Assembly: GCA_031556725.1 (NCBI GenBank) | Contig: JAVBSL010000010.1 | Span: 186,001 to 250,000, forward strand | Reading direction: 5' to 3' | Source of the DNA: UBA935 sp031556725 | GTDB lineage: Bacteria; Bacillota; Clostridia; Lachnospirales; Lachnospiraceae | Length of the DNA: 64,000 nucleotides | Shown here: positions 7,934-16,775 of the stretch, piece after piece | How the letters are laid out: each line of letters begins with the position of its first letter | How positions within the stretch are numbered: the stretch's first letter is position 1 | Program-made: the position numbers and the translations under genes | The notes under the pieces: model-generated | What the model was told of the DNA's origin: nothing | Seen by the model: only the letters and a program-made list of their open reading frames with translations | The model's database searches: none

Positions 7934-9529
7934 TTATTCAAATTGGTAGATGGTCCAAAGTTCTTTCTTAGCGATCAACTGCTGCTCCCCAACATTACTA
8001 TTAGCAGATAATATCATCTCGCTATACTGTTCCATGTTCTCATCATCGGTTACATACACTACCAGTTTATCGCTGTTACAGATAGCTTCATCAGTGATCG
8101 GATCCTTATTTCCCTGACTTACCAGATAAATCCGGTCATATTCCATCAGTTCGTCAGACAACCGCCACACATTGGCAGGAGTGTCTTCATTATAGAAAAC
8201 CACCACATCCGAGTGAGCATTTTCTTTGGCATATGCCATTATATCTGCTTCTTCCTCATACAAAAAGAATACTTTCTCTTCCCCGAATAAATGATAAACA
8301 TTAAGCAGAATCAGGAGAAATCCCATAATTACTCCAACGTACTGGGTTGGAATCCTGCCAAACCGGCTCCGTACTCCCTTTTCCAAAAACGGAATCAGTA
8401 TTAAGAGAATGATAATACCGTAGATCGGTAGCTGATAGCGGTTAGAGGTTACGCCAAGCAGTAAAGCGGTTTTAGAAATGGTAAAGAAATATCCGATAAC
8501 CGCAAGCAGGAGAACAAAATAAACCGCCATGTTTTTTCCTTCCCTCTGTCTGGCTGTCATACAGAAGAGAACCACCAAAATCAGGCACCAGATTGCCACA
8601 CCGCTTAATACATAATCATCCAGCAGCCCAAAGAAAAAACGAAGCCGCTCCCAGGTATTAGATATATTGCTGAATTCACTAACCGCTTCCGTGCCCCGGT
8701 AGCCTCTGAAAATATGGGAAAGACTGGCCGGATAAGAAACAATTGCCGCACCTAAAGCGACAGCACAGGCAGCTCCGTATTTCAGACATTCAATCACGCC
8801 ATCCCTGAACCAATGCTCCGAACGGTTGGCGTCCGGCCAAAGCAACCACAGGCAAAAGCCGATTCCGATAAATACATGAAAGATTATATAGTAGTATTGG
8901 GTCAAAAATCCCAAATAAACAGTAATCAAAAGAGGCAGATAAAAGGTAAGTATTTTCCGCTCTTTCCTTTTCATGGCTCTTACATGAATGCAGGCGCACA
9001 GAAGTACGAACAGCGTCAGCCATTCATACATCCGGATAAACATGACCCCTGATATCACCGCCGGCGCAAATCCCCATACCCCGCACACCAGCCAGGCTGT
9101 CAGCCAGCCATTTTCACCGCTCACTGTTTTCGTTAAATAAATCAGCAAAAAGAAATTGAGGATAAAGGCAATCAGATTTACTCCAATGCCCAGCCATTTA
9201 CTAAATTCACCGGTAAAAAGTGAACAGGCCGTATGCAATAAAAAATAATAAAGGGGCGGATGGACATCCCATGACTGCATCTTGGCGACGATCCCATACC
9301 GGAAGGTTTCACCCGGCAATACCACAAATTCATTGCGGTATTGATCCTTTTCCTGCCATTCCCGGTCATTCACAAATAATCCCGCCGTTTTATTGGTGGA
9401 ATAGTAAGAATAAAATTCATCCTCATGAAATCCGCTTTTCCTGCTTCCGAAATAAAGGCAGGTTGCTATCTGCGCACATAAAAGCAAGGCAAAAAGTATA
9501 ATTATTGTTATTTGTTTATTCTTTCCCAT
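7934..9529 (-). CDS. Polytopic membrane glycosyltransferase, GT39/ArnT-like
   Basis: 531 residues with about 10-12 predicted membrane helices, the first at about residues 8-26. Early in the first extracytoplasmic loop is the acidic motif GFHEDEFYSYYSTN and, around residue 95, WDVHPPLYYFLLH. Both are typical of GT-C enzymes (GT39, ArnT, PMT) that use polyprenyl-phosphate sugars outside the membrane. The ~100-residue soluble C-terminus follows the last helix. The upstream GtrB-like GT2 could supply the polyprenyl-linked donor (inference). It overlaps the preceding GT2 by 22 bp and is the last gene of the polysaccharide operon before the pseB promoter. Confidence 0.75.
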   Translation of the reverse strand: MGKNKQITIIILFALLLCAQIATCLYFGSRKSGFHEDEFYSYYSTNKTAGLFVNDREWQEKDQYRNEFVVLPGETFRYGIVAKMQSWDVHPPLYYFLLHTACSLFTGEFSKWLGIGVNLIAFILNFFLLIYLTKTVSGENGWLTAWLVCGVWGFAPAVISGVMFIRMYEWLTLFVLLCACIHVRAMKRKERKILTFYLPLLITVYLGFLTQYYYIIFHVFIGIGFCLWLLWPDANRSEHWFRDGVIECLKYGAACAVALGAAIVSYPASLSHIFRGYRGTEAVSEFSNISNTWERLRFFFGLLDDYVLSGVAIWCLILVVLFCMTARQREGKNMAVYFVLLLAVIGYFFTISKTALLLGVTSNRYQLPIYGIIILLILIPFLEKGVRSRFGRIPTQYVGVIMGFLLILLNVYHLFGEEKVFFLYEEEADIMAYAKENAHSDVVVFYNEDTPANVWRLSDELMEYDRIYLVSQGNKDPITDEAICNSDKLVVYVTDDENMEQYSEMILSANSNVGEQQLIAKKELWTIYQFE

Positions 9530-10515
9530 TTTTTCCTTCTAAGTGATGCGTGAACCTTTCGCACTGTTTTCGGAGCAATACTAAATAGAATCAGATAGCT
9601 TCTATACTTTACTGACAGATACGGATTTGAAAGAATGTCGCTAAAGTTATCCCTGATGTACTTAATTACATTCCGATAAAACCCATTATCTTTGGTCATC
9701 TGGCTAATCGGAATATGCAACAGATAATCCAGTCTTTGATAAAAGGCAAAACGCCTGGCTTCCTTTGCTAATACCGGACATTCCCTGGCAACAATCAGCT
9801 CCATCATATCAGCATTATCAACAATATCCATAAACACCCGGGGAAATTCTTCCTTGCTTTTTCTTCTGGTGGTACTATCCATCCGGTAAAACACATGATA
9901 ATACTGTTCCGGTATTACAGCAACTTTTTCCACTTTAGGCAAAATTCTCACCAACAGATGAAAATCTTCATTCAGAACTCCTTCCGGAAATTGATCTTCT
10001 TCAAATAAAGAGGCCTTAATTAACTTGGTGCAAAAAGAAGCATCCCCCCGGTGCAGCAACAGCTCTCTGATAAATGCATAGCTCTCTAATATTTTTTCTT
10101 CTTCCGGCGGTATACAGACATCTTCAATCAGATTTCCGTATTCGTCAATTTCGTCACGAGACGCCTGTGCCATCAGCAGATTTTCTCTCTCAATCAGCCC
10201 CATCAAATGGGCATACATCACCGGTTCAATATAATCATCGCTGTCAACAAATCCGATGTATTCTCCCTCGGCTTTCGCAATCCCCAGGTTTCTGGCTGTG
10301 GATGCACCACCATTTTCTTTATGAAATACCTTAATACGCTGATCTTCCTTAGCCAGCCGTTCTGCCAAATCCCCGCTGCCATCGGTAGAACCATCATCTA
10401 CAATAATGATCTCCAGATTCTGCCAGGTTTGATTCCTAATCGATGCAATACATCTCTCCAGCCACTTCACAGTATTATATACCGGTACAATAATACTTAT
10501 TTTGGTTCCTTCCAT
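9508..10515 (-). CDS. GT2 family glycosyltransferase
   Basis: 335 residues with GT-A motifs: ISIIVPVYNTVKWLERC at the N-terminus, IIVDDGSTDGSGDLAERL around 37-54, and YIGFVDSDDYIEP around 90-102. This layout resembles EpsJ/CpsI-like transferases of Gram-positive polysaccharide loci. It overlaps genes on both sides (stop of the GT4 upstream, start of the GT39-like gene downstream), so it is translationally coupled. The specific sugar cannot be told. Confidence 0.85.
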   Translation of the reverse strand: MEGTKISIIVPVYNTVKWLERCIASIRNQTWQNLEIIIVDDGSTDGSGDLAERLAKEDQRIKVFHKENGGASTARNLGIAKAEGEYIGFVDSDDYIEPVMYAHLMGLIERENLLMAQASRDEIDEYGNLIEDVCIPPEEEKILESYAFIRELLLHRGDASFCTKLIKASLFEEDQFPEGVLNEDFHLLVRILPKVEKVAVIPEQYYHVFYRMDSTTRRKSKEEFPRVFMDIVDNADMMELIVARECPVLAKEARRFAFYQRLDYLLHIPISQMTKDNGFYRNVIKYIRDNFSDILSNPYLSVKYRSYLILFSIAPKTVRKVHASLRRKKWERINK

Positions 10516-11705
10516 TCTTTTGTCTCCCTCCTCGACATTAACTCACGGTACATCTTACCCGGCCGTACCACCGGGGCGATACTTAAAGGGCCTGCTTTAG
10601 CCGGCATTACTTTTCCGTCCTGCAAATCCCGTAAGAAACGAATCAACTCTGCCGCTGCTTTTTCGGCATTCCACATCTTGGTAATAGTCCCATAAGCATT
10701 CCTGCCCATTTGTTCCCGTCCTGCCGGATTCTCCAGTAAAAACTTTACTGCCTCCAGCATACAGTCATATCTTCCGTCGGGATAAACCAACCCGTTTTTT
10801 CCATGGTCAATCAGATAGGGCACTGCCCCTGCCTGTCCGCTGGCCACCTCTGCGCAGCCGCTGTTCATGGCCTCATTGACTACCGCTCCCCAGCCTTCCA
10901 GATGGTTACTGGTAAACACATGAATATGACTTTTTTCCATAATTTTCCGTACCTGTTCCGGCTTGCAAAAACCATGAAAAGTAATCTCTCCCCCCACTTG
11001 CAAATCACCCGTCATCTGCTTTAATTCCGCTTCCATCTCACCGCTGCCGATCAAATGAATATGAAACCGCTGATCTGCTTCTTTTAAGTCCTTAGCCAAT
11101 CTTATCATATATTCGGGATGTTTCAAAGGCATAAACCGCCCGGCCCAGACGATTTGCACAATTCCGTCATTTTTCTTGATATTTGTCCAAAGCTCTTCCC
11201 CGTAATGCATGGTGGGAGGAAAATATCCCCACCGGAACATTTTTTCCGGGTATGCTCTGATAATATGAAAGTCCGAAGGCACATAGGCCCCGGCACACAA
11301 TAGATAAACCGGTTTCCTGCGATATCTGGTATGATCCTGATACTTTCTGATCAATCCCCGGGGCGAAATAGCTTTCCACTGCCCTTCCCGATATAGGCGT
11401 TCACTGATTCGTACCGTCAGTTTCCCGGCCTGCAGCCGCTCACCGATCAAATCCTCCCGGTCAGTCCAACCGGCCAGCAATACATCGCTTTCCATGATTA
11501 ATCGCCGGCACACCTCTTCCTCTTCATAAAGACGGTGTACATAGGTAAGCTTTTCGCCCTCTTCGTTCCAGCCCATAGCCAGCCGTTCCGCTTCCATGGG
11601 ACTGGTTTGAATAAAAGCATAATCACTTCCCAGCTCTTTGTAACAGGCCTCGGAAAAAGGGATTTGATGATGATTGATATAATTAGAAATAAAGGTTAAT
11701 CTCAT
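10497..11705 (-). CDS. GT4 family glycosyltransferase
   Basis: 402-residue retaining GT-B glycosyltransferase. The C-terminal Rossmann domain shows IVWAGRFMPLKHPEYMI near residue 185 and the E-x7-E nucleotide-sugar motif in HLEGWGAVVNEAMNSGC near 285. The N-terminal domain is less conserved and begins MRLTFISNYINHHQIPFSEAC, a start often seen in polysaccharide-locus GT4s. It overlaps both neighbours by about 20 bp. It probably builds the repeating unit on the cytoplasmic face; donor unknown. Confidence 0.85.
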   Translation of the reverse strand: MRLTFISNYINHHQIPFSEACYKELGSDYAFIQTSPMEAERLAMGWNEEGEKLTYVHRLYEEEEVCRRLIMESDVLLAGWTDREDLIGERLQAGKLTVRISERLYREGQWKAISPRGLIRKYQDHTRYRRKPVYLLCAGAYVPSDFHIIRAYPEKMFRWGYFPPTMHYGEELWTNIKKNDGIVQIVWAGRFMPLKHPEYMIRLAKDLKEADQRFHIHLIGSGEMEAELKQMTGDLQVGGEITFHGFCKPEQVRKIMEKSHIHVFTSNHLEGWGAVVNEAMNSGCAEVASGQAGAVPYLIDHGKNGLVYPDGRYDCMLEAVKFLLENPAGREQMGRNAYGTITKMWNAEKAAAELIRFLRDLQDGKVMPAKAGPLSIAPVVRPGKMYRELMSRRETKEWKEPK

Positions 11706-12954
11706 AGTAAATTTCCATCAGCCTTTCATAGTTGATGTTACGGTCATGGGTTTTGGCAGCCCGTTTTGCTGCTCCGGCAGATATCTTAAGAGCCGTTTCT
11801 TGCTCCCACGCCTTGCCGATCGCTTCTGCCAGAGCTGTAACATCCCCTGCTTCATACAAAAGCCCTTCTTCGCCATCCTCGATCATATCCGGAATACCAC
11901 CTACGGCTGCCGCCACTACCGGCATTCCCAAAAGCATCGCTTCCGAAACCGCATTGGGTGAATTTTCAATAACGGAAGGGCACACAAATACACTGCTGCG
12001 CAAGAACTGCTCCTTCATCGCTTCTCCATCCAGCTTGCCTAAGATCGTAATCCTGTCTTCCAGACCATACTCTTTCATCAGACTCTGTAAATACTTGCCA
12101 TAGGAAGAAACTTTTAATTTATCCTTCCAGGTTGCATCCTCGATAATGCTGTTTCCGGCCACATACAGATGAGCCGATGGGTTCTTCTTAAGCACCGCCG
12201 GCATAGCCTGCAGCATATAATGAAATCCTTTCACCGGATAATCTCCCTGACTTAAAAAGATACTGCCCGGCTGACACTTTTCCGATTCCCACTTCCCTGA
12301 GTAAAAGCAATCCCGCATGGTTTCATTCATATGGTGATAAATGGCCTTTGGGTGAACTTCCGCCACACATTTACGGTCAAATCCGGTTCGTCCGGTAATA
12401 TGATTTACCCCGGCTATCACTTCTTTTTCATATTTACCCCGACGAACAAATTTTTGCTGCTGCTGCCGCAATGAATCCCTTCGTATCAAATCCCGGAAGG
12501 TTACCCGCCTGACGACATTTTCCGGCAATCCCCGGGTATAAACTTCTGCTATTTTATAGCACATTCCCTGAACTCCCAGTAAAATCCGGTCTGACCGATC
12601 CCACACTTTCACCAAAGCTCTGGCATGGGGAAATTCCGTTCCGAAGATGTGTACCACATCCGGCTTAAAATCTTCTAATATCTTCCGAAACTGTTCCTCC
12701 AGATTTTTATCATATTTTTCCGGAGTATTTAAGTCTTCCCGGAAGCCATAGCATTTCACTCTGCCGATCTTTAGTGATGACACAGCTTCTTTCACCGAAA
12801 CCGGATAGCAGATTCCCAGTTCGATCTGATTATCCTGTTCCCTGATAAATCGCTCATAAGTTCCGGTTAACCACCCCTCTCTGTTGCTGAATGGCAAATT
12901 CAGTTCCCGGGCAATGGCCGGAAGCATAATATTACATAACCATAATACCTTCAT
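11683..12954 (-). CDS. GT4 family glycosyltransferase
   Basis: 423-residue GT-B fold enzyme. Seen: an N-terminal start MKVLWLCNIMLPAIA, VVHIFGTEFPHA near residue 98, IFLSQGDYPVKGFHYML near 230, and E-x7-E in VIENSPNAVSEAMLLGMPVV around 335-350 followed by GGIPDMI. It is co-directional and overlaps the next GT4 gene. This is the second of two adjacent GT4 enzymes; they are clearly different proteins, so the repeat unit contains at least two retaining linkages (inference). Confidence 0.85.
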   Translation of the reverse strand: MKVLWLCNIMLPAIARELNLPFSNREGWLTGTYERFIREQDNQIELGICYPVSVKEAVSSLKIGRVKCYGFREDLNTPEKYDKNLEEQFRKILEDFKPDVVHIFGTEFPHARALVKVWDRSDRILLGVQGMCYKIAEVYTRGLPENVVRRVTFRDLIRRDSLRQQQQKFVRRGKYEKEVIAGVNHITGRTGFDRKCVAEVHPKAIYHHMNETMRDCFYSGKWESEKCQPGSIFLSQGDYPVKGFHYMLQAMPAVLKKNPSAHLYVAGNSIIEDATWKDKLKVSSYGKYLQSLMKEYGLEDRITILGKLDGEAMKEQFLRSSVFVCPSVIENSPNAVSEAMLLGMPVVAAAVGGIPDMIEDGEEGLLYEAGDVTALAEAIGKAWEQETALKISAGAAKRAAKTHDRNINYERLMEIYYEINLYF

Positions 12955-12956
12955 AC

Positions 12957-13787
12957 TTACTCCGTTCTGTTCTTATATAATATACTTTTTATTCGGTTAT
13001 AGAAGGCGGCCGTTTTGGCATTCTCCGCCAGCCTGGTCCGCAGCGGCGCCAGGGTCAGCAGCAAAATAGCCCGGTACTTAAACAGCTCGCCCGCCTTCAT
13101 ATATCGTTCCGCGATTTCTTTATGTTCATGCGCTGACCGTTTGCGGTTTTCGGCTGTTTCGGAAAAACCGCCGCCTTCGTAATACGCAATCGTAGCAGGC
13201 ATAAAAGTAAGCTGTGCCTGTTCTTCCAGTGCACACCATAAAAACTGTTCATAATCCGCCCTTACCCGGTACTTTATCTCAAAAGGATGCCTGATCAGCA
13301 AGTCTTTTTCATAAAAACAGGCCTGGTGGCAGGGCACATTCCGGTAACAGCCAAAACGGTCCAGATGAGGATTAGATGCCACCTGCTGCCCGGTGAGGGT
13401 TTCAAAAATGTTGCCATATATAATCTGCGGCCGGTCAGTACCGCTTTGAACCTTCTCCCGCACCTTGGCCAGTACCTTTTCATCAAAAAACAAATCTCCG
13501 CAATTTAAGAAATAAATAAACCTTCCGGAGGCTTTTGTTACCGCCTGATTCATGGCATCATAAATGCCTTTATCCTTTTCTTTGTAAACACGAATACGTG
13601 AGTCGCTATTTTCCTTCTCCCAGGCTTCCAATACTCCGTCCGAAGACTGGCCGTCCTTAATCACCACCTCATAATCCTGACAGGTTTGCATGGTGATGCT
13701 TTCTAATGTTTCTCCCAGCTTATGCCCCGGATTCAGGCAGACTATTATAATCGAAAAAAATGGTTTTTGTATCATCTTAACAGCCAA
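12957..13787 (-). CDS. GT2 family glycosyltransferase, WcaA/WcaE-like
   Basis: 276 residues. GT-A motifs: FSIIIVCLNPGHKLGETLES at the N-terminus, EVVIKDGQSSDG, and YFLNCGDLFFDE where NCGD replaces the usual DSDD, as in colanic-acid WcaE-type transferases. The last ~50 residues are hydrophobic and basic. It starts nine bases after the EpsG-like gene and ends two bases before the GT4, within the same operon. Confidence 0.82.
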   Translation of the reverse strand: MAVKMIQKPFFSIIIVCLNPGHKLGETLESITMQTCQDYEVVIKDGQSSDGVLEAWEKENSDSRIRVYKEKDKGIYDAMNQAVTKASGRFIYFLNCGDLFFDEKVLAKVREKVQSGTDRPQIIYGNIFETLTGQQVASNPHLDRFGCYRNVPCHQACFYEKDLLIRHPFEIKYRVRADYEQFLWCALEEQAQLTFMPATIAYYEGGGFSETAENRKRSAHEHKEIAERYMKAGELFKYRAILLLTLAPLRTRLAENAKTAAFYNRIKSILYKNRTE

Positions 13788-13795
13788 ACCTTTCT

Positions 13796-14893
13796 CTAAT
13801 TCACATCAGACAGCTTCAGGGGCATATCGTGAAACATAAATGTTTCATAGGGCAGTATCCGCAATCCGTCCGCCCCGGCCCGCATCATAAACATGGCAAA
13901 ATACAGAACCCCGGCAGCTATGATGCCCCATGTGAAAAATGTTCTTTGCTTTTTATTCTCAATACTTCCCACCAGGGCCGGCAGAAAGAAAATATGTGTC
14001 ACTGTCAGATAATAACCAAGCCTTGATACAATGGGAATGAAAGAACAGCAGGTATATAAAACCAGAGCCCCCAGATTACAGTAAAAGTAAAATCGGTTGC
14101 GTTTATTCTCTTTCACCGCCTGGCGATATAACAATAAAGACAAAAGCAGAATACCGGCACATCTGATAATACTGATATAACTGGTTCCGCCCTCCAGATA
14201 CTCCGTATCCTCATAAGTAGGGTACAGGAAAACCACCGCCTTCAGGTAAAAATCCTGAAAAAAGAAAAATGTGGTGCACACCAGTGCCACCAACGCCAGA
14301 CTCCATTTTTTCCAATTAAGCGACGCTAAAAAGTAAAGAGGGAGCACCACCAGCAAGGACTTGTGAAAAGCTGCTCCTAACAAAATCAACAGAAAAAATT
14401 TCACCCACTCCCTGCGCAGTACATAAGGAATGGCATAAACCGCTATGGCTACGGCCAGATAATAGCGTACCGTATTAAAGGACTGGAAATAATACCCCAA
14501 AGCCATAAACAGGAAAAAGCTGAATAAAAAATTCTCACTTTGCTTATAAATTGCTGCCAGAAAAACAGCAATGGTGGCAAAGGCAAAAAAAGCAAACACC
14601 AACAGGAAGTTTTCAAATCCACTGATACCGTAAAGTAACCTGACCACTCCATTAAATCCTATCTCGGTGGGTACATAAGCATTGCACACTACCAAATGCA
14701 TAAATTCATAATATTTGGCATAATCATTACCCACATTTATACGGCATGCGGAAACAGCAAAAAGAATCGTAAAAATAAACAGCAAAACAGTTCCATTCAG
14801 CAGCTGCTGCCTGGACCCGCTTTCATTTGTCTTATTTTTTATGATACCTGCCAAAGCAACGGTTACTGCCGCTACACAAAGATACAAAATCAT
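13796..14893 (-). CDS. EpsG-family membrane protein, probable polysaccharide polymerase
   Basis: 365 residues with about nine to ten membrane helices. The loop after the second helix reads ACRINVGNDYAKYYEFM, the R-x-x-V-G-x-D-Y signature of EpsG (Pfam EpsG), the family that occupies the Wzy polymerase position in many Gram-positive exopolysaccharide loci. It lies between two GT2-type genes and overlaps the upstream gene by four bases (ATGA). With the Wzz-like protein two genes upstream it completes a Wzy-dependent set, but no Wzx flippase is recognisable in this window. Confidence 0.8.
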   Translation of the reverse strand: MILYLCVAAVTVALAGIIKNKTNESGSRQQLLNGTVLLFIFTILFAVSACRINVGNDYAKYYEFMHLVVCNAYVPTEIGFNGVVRLLYGISGFENFLLVFAFFAFATIAVFLAAIYKQSENFLFSFFLFMALGYYFQSFNTVRYYLAVAIAVYAIPYVLRREWVKFFLLILLGAAFHKSLLVVLPLYFLASLNWKKWSLALVALVCTTFFFFQDFYLKAVVFLYPTYEDTEYLEGGTSYISIIRCAGILLLSLLLYRQAVKENKRNRFYFYCNLGALVLYTCCSFIPIVSRLGYYLTVTHIFFLPALVGSIENKKQRTFFTWGIIAAGVLYFAMFMMRAGADGLRILPYETFMFHDMPLKLSDVN

Positions 14894-15681
14894 GCCTGCT
14901 CTTTTTTCCGTCCTTCTCTAATTCCTTGCTTCATCAGCTTATAGGCACTGCGGACCGTAATTTCCCGGCACATTTCCTGCTTATGGGCCCATAAGAAGCG
15001 TAAGGAAAATAACTTAGCCATCCCGCCATATAAGTAATGATATAAAACCCCCCTGTCGGTAAAAAATTTATCCGTATATCCTTGAAACCAGGTTGATTCC
15101 CGATAAGTTTCCGCCCCGATCACTTCCAAAGACGCATATAACTTAAGTCCTTTTTTCAGGCAATCATGCAAAAAAAGGCTGTCTTCACCATTGCTGTATC
15201 GGGCACCACCCCCAAAAAGCAGGGAAAAGCTTACATTGGCATAACGAAGCTTGTCCACTCTGGCAGCCACACTGTAGGTGGGATACCGGCCATAATTGTA
15301 CCACCTGATCCGTTTGTATCCGGTATTGCGGTATGTGGCTCTACGCTCATCCACTTCTACATTAAACAGAATCAAATCCGCTTCAGGATGCGCCGCAAAC
15401 TCTTTCAGAATGGCTTCCCCATAACCGGATTTCATCACAATATCCTCATCGGAAAATAAACAGATCTCTTCCCTGGCACGCAGCAAACCATTATTCCGGT
15501 TTAATCCAACCCCTTTTTCCTGAAAAGAAAAAGCTCTGATGAGACTGCCGCGATGAAGATACTCCTCATAGCCAAACTGCCCGCACTGGTTCACGATAAC
15601 TGCGGCCGTTTCCAGATTCATTTTTTCAGCCAGCTTCTCTACATCCTGATCCACTGCTGCCACCAACACCTCTAGTTTCAT
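14890..15681 (-). CDS. GT2-like glycosyltransferase
   Basis: 263 residues. It has a divergent GT-A core without the usual N-terminal VSVIIPVYN motif: MKLEVLVAAVDQDVEKLAEK, VGLNRNNGLLRAREEICLFSDEDI (the SDED matches the metal-binding motif) and GGGARYSNGEDSLFLHDCL with the ED acceptor-site pair. This form occurs in polysaccharide operons next to EpsG genes. ATGA overlaps couple it to both neighbours. Confidence 0.72.
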   Translation of the reverse strand: MKLEVLVAAVDQDVEKLAEKMNLETAAVIVNQCGQFGYEEYLHRGSLIRAFSFQEKGVGLNRNNGLLRAREEICLFSDEDIVMKSGYGEAILKEFAAHPEADLILFNVEVDERRATYRNTGYKRIRWYNYGRYPTYSVAARVDKLRYANVSFSLLFGGGARYSNGEDSLFLHDCLKKGLKLYASLEVIGAETYRESTWFQGYTDKFFTDRGVLYHYLYGGMAKLFSLRFLWAHKQEMCREITVRSAYKLMKQGIREGRKKEQA

Positions 15682-16775
15682 GCTTCATCTGCCTTTTCTT
15701 TCTTACTTCCGTAATAACACTTCCAAAATCTTTCATCACCATCGGCAATGATGATTCCCTGTATCTTGCAATCCTGATTTCTCAGGAAACTAATCGTCCG
15801 GTCAATCATTTTGCCATTCCGGTTGCCAAAAGGCACCACCAGGATCACTCCATCGGTATCCCGCAGGCTTTCCCCGATTTCCCCGGTTTCTCCTGTCATG
15901 GTCAGCTCCGGAACCACGGTTTCCCAGCTTTTACCGGTCACCTTATCAGTTATGATCCGGTCAAAAGTAAGTCTGGTTCTGGTGGCGATCCCGTTTGTTT
16001 CGGCTACCGAAAGAAAGGCAAGTTTATGCACATCTTTCAGTAAATAAGCAACATTTTCAGCCAACACACCGGCATAAGGCTGATATCCTTCCTCCTCTTT
16101 CGTCTTAACCAGCATTCCCAGCAGGGGAAAAGGATAACGTTTTTCGCTGTCGGCAATCACATAAAGGGAATCGTCTAAAATATAATATATGATCCAGCCA
16201 AATAAGCTGATTACCAAAAATAAAACGCCGCCGCTGACTGCCGCCCGGGTCGTCCGGTCATCCCATAACACTCTGGCCGGTTCCGTACTGCGAATCAGGT
16301 CCATGGAGATGATTTCTGCCTGCTCAGCCGCATACGCCAGCAAACCTTCTTCCACTGCTTTCTGGATCTTAATGGTCAAATCAGGTTTGGCGGCGGTAAC
16401 ATTTACGGTAAGCAGCCGGATATCCGAAATTATCTTTCCTTCGATGGCTTCCCTAACCATCTCACGGGCGCCTTCGCTGTCTCCGCCCATGGCTTCCATC
16501 ACTTTGTCGATCACCGGATCGCCATGAAGCAGGTCATTCCAGGTATATCCATTGTAAGACTGTTCCACGTCACCACGATATATAAACTGCATATAAAATT
16601 GAGACTGGGTCTGCCACTCTATTCTCATATTGGCGAACCGCACCCACTGATAAAGAAGCATACCCAAAAGGACGCCGATTACAGTCATAAGCAAAATCAG
16701 TCCCAGCTTCTTTTTCAAGCATAAAAACAGTCGTTTCAGATCCATTCCTTCCTGCATAAATTCCTTATTCGTCAT
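15678..16775 (-). CDS. Wzz/YveK-type chain-length protein with degenerate BY-kinase domain
   Basis: 365 residues from the ATG at 16775 (GAGGAG five bases upstream); an upstream ATG would lengthen it by 16 basic residues inside the previous gene. Two membrane helices (~20-42 and ~190-212) flank an extracytoplasmic loop, the Wzz/PCP layout. After helix 2 the ~150-residue cytoplasmic part resembles a BY-kinase fold. The place where Walker A should be reads SVAETNGIATRTR, with no GKS/T, while a later strand DGVILVVPFGNRNGKMID and IQGIIIADGD keep the fold pattern. It therefore looks like a catalytically dead kinase fused to its transmembrane activator. The stop of the priming transferase overlaps the start by 11 bases. 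Confidence 0.75.
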   Translation of the reverse strand: MTNKEFMQEGMDLKRLFLCLKKKLGLILLMTVIGVLLGMLLYQWVRFANMRIEWQTQSQFYMQFIYRGDVEQSYNGYTWNDLLHGDPVIDKVMEAMGGDSEGAREMVREAIEGKIISDIRLLTVNVTAAKPDLTIKIQKAVEEGLLAYAAEQAEIISMDLIRSTEPARVLWDDRTTRAAVSGGVLFLVISLFGWIIYYILDDSLYVIADSEKRYPFPLLGMLVKTKEEEGYQPYAGVLAENVAYLLKDVHKLAFLSVAETNGIATRTRLTFDRIITDKVTGKSWETVVPELTMTGETGEIGESLRDTDGVILVVPFGNRNGKMIDRTISFLRNQDCKIQGIIIADGDERFWKCYYGSKKEKADEA

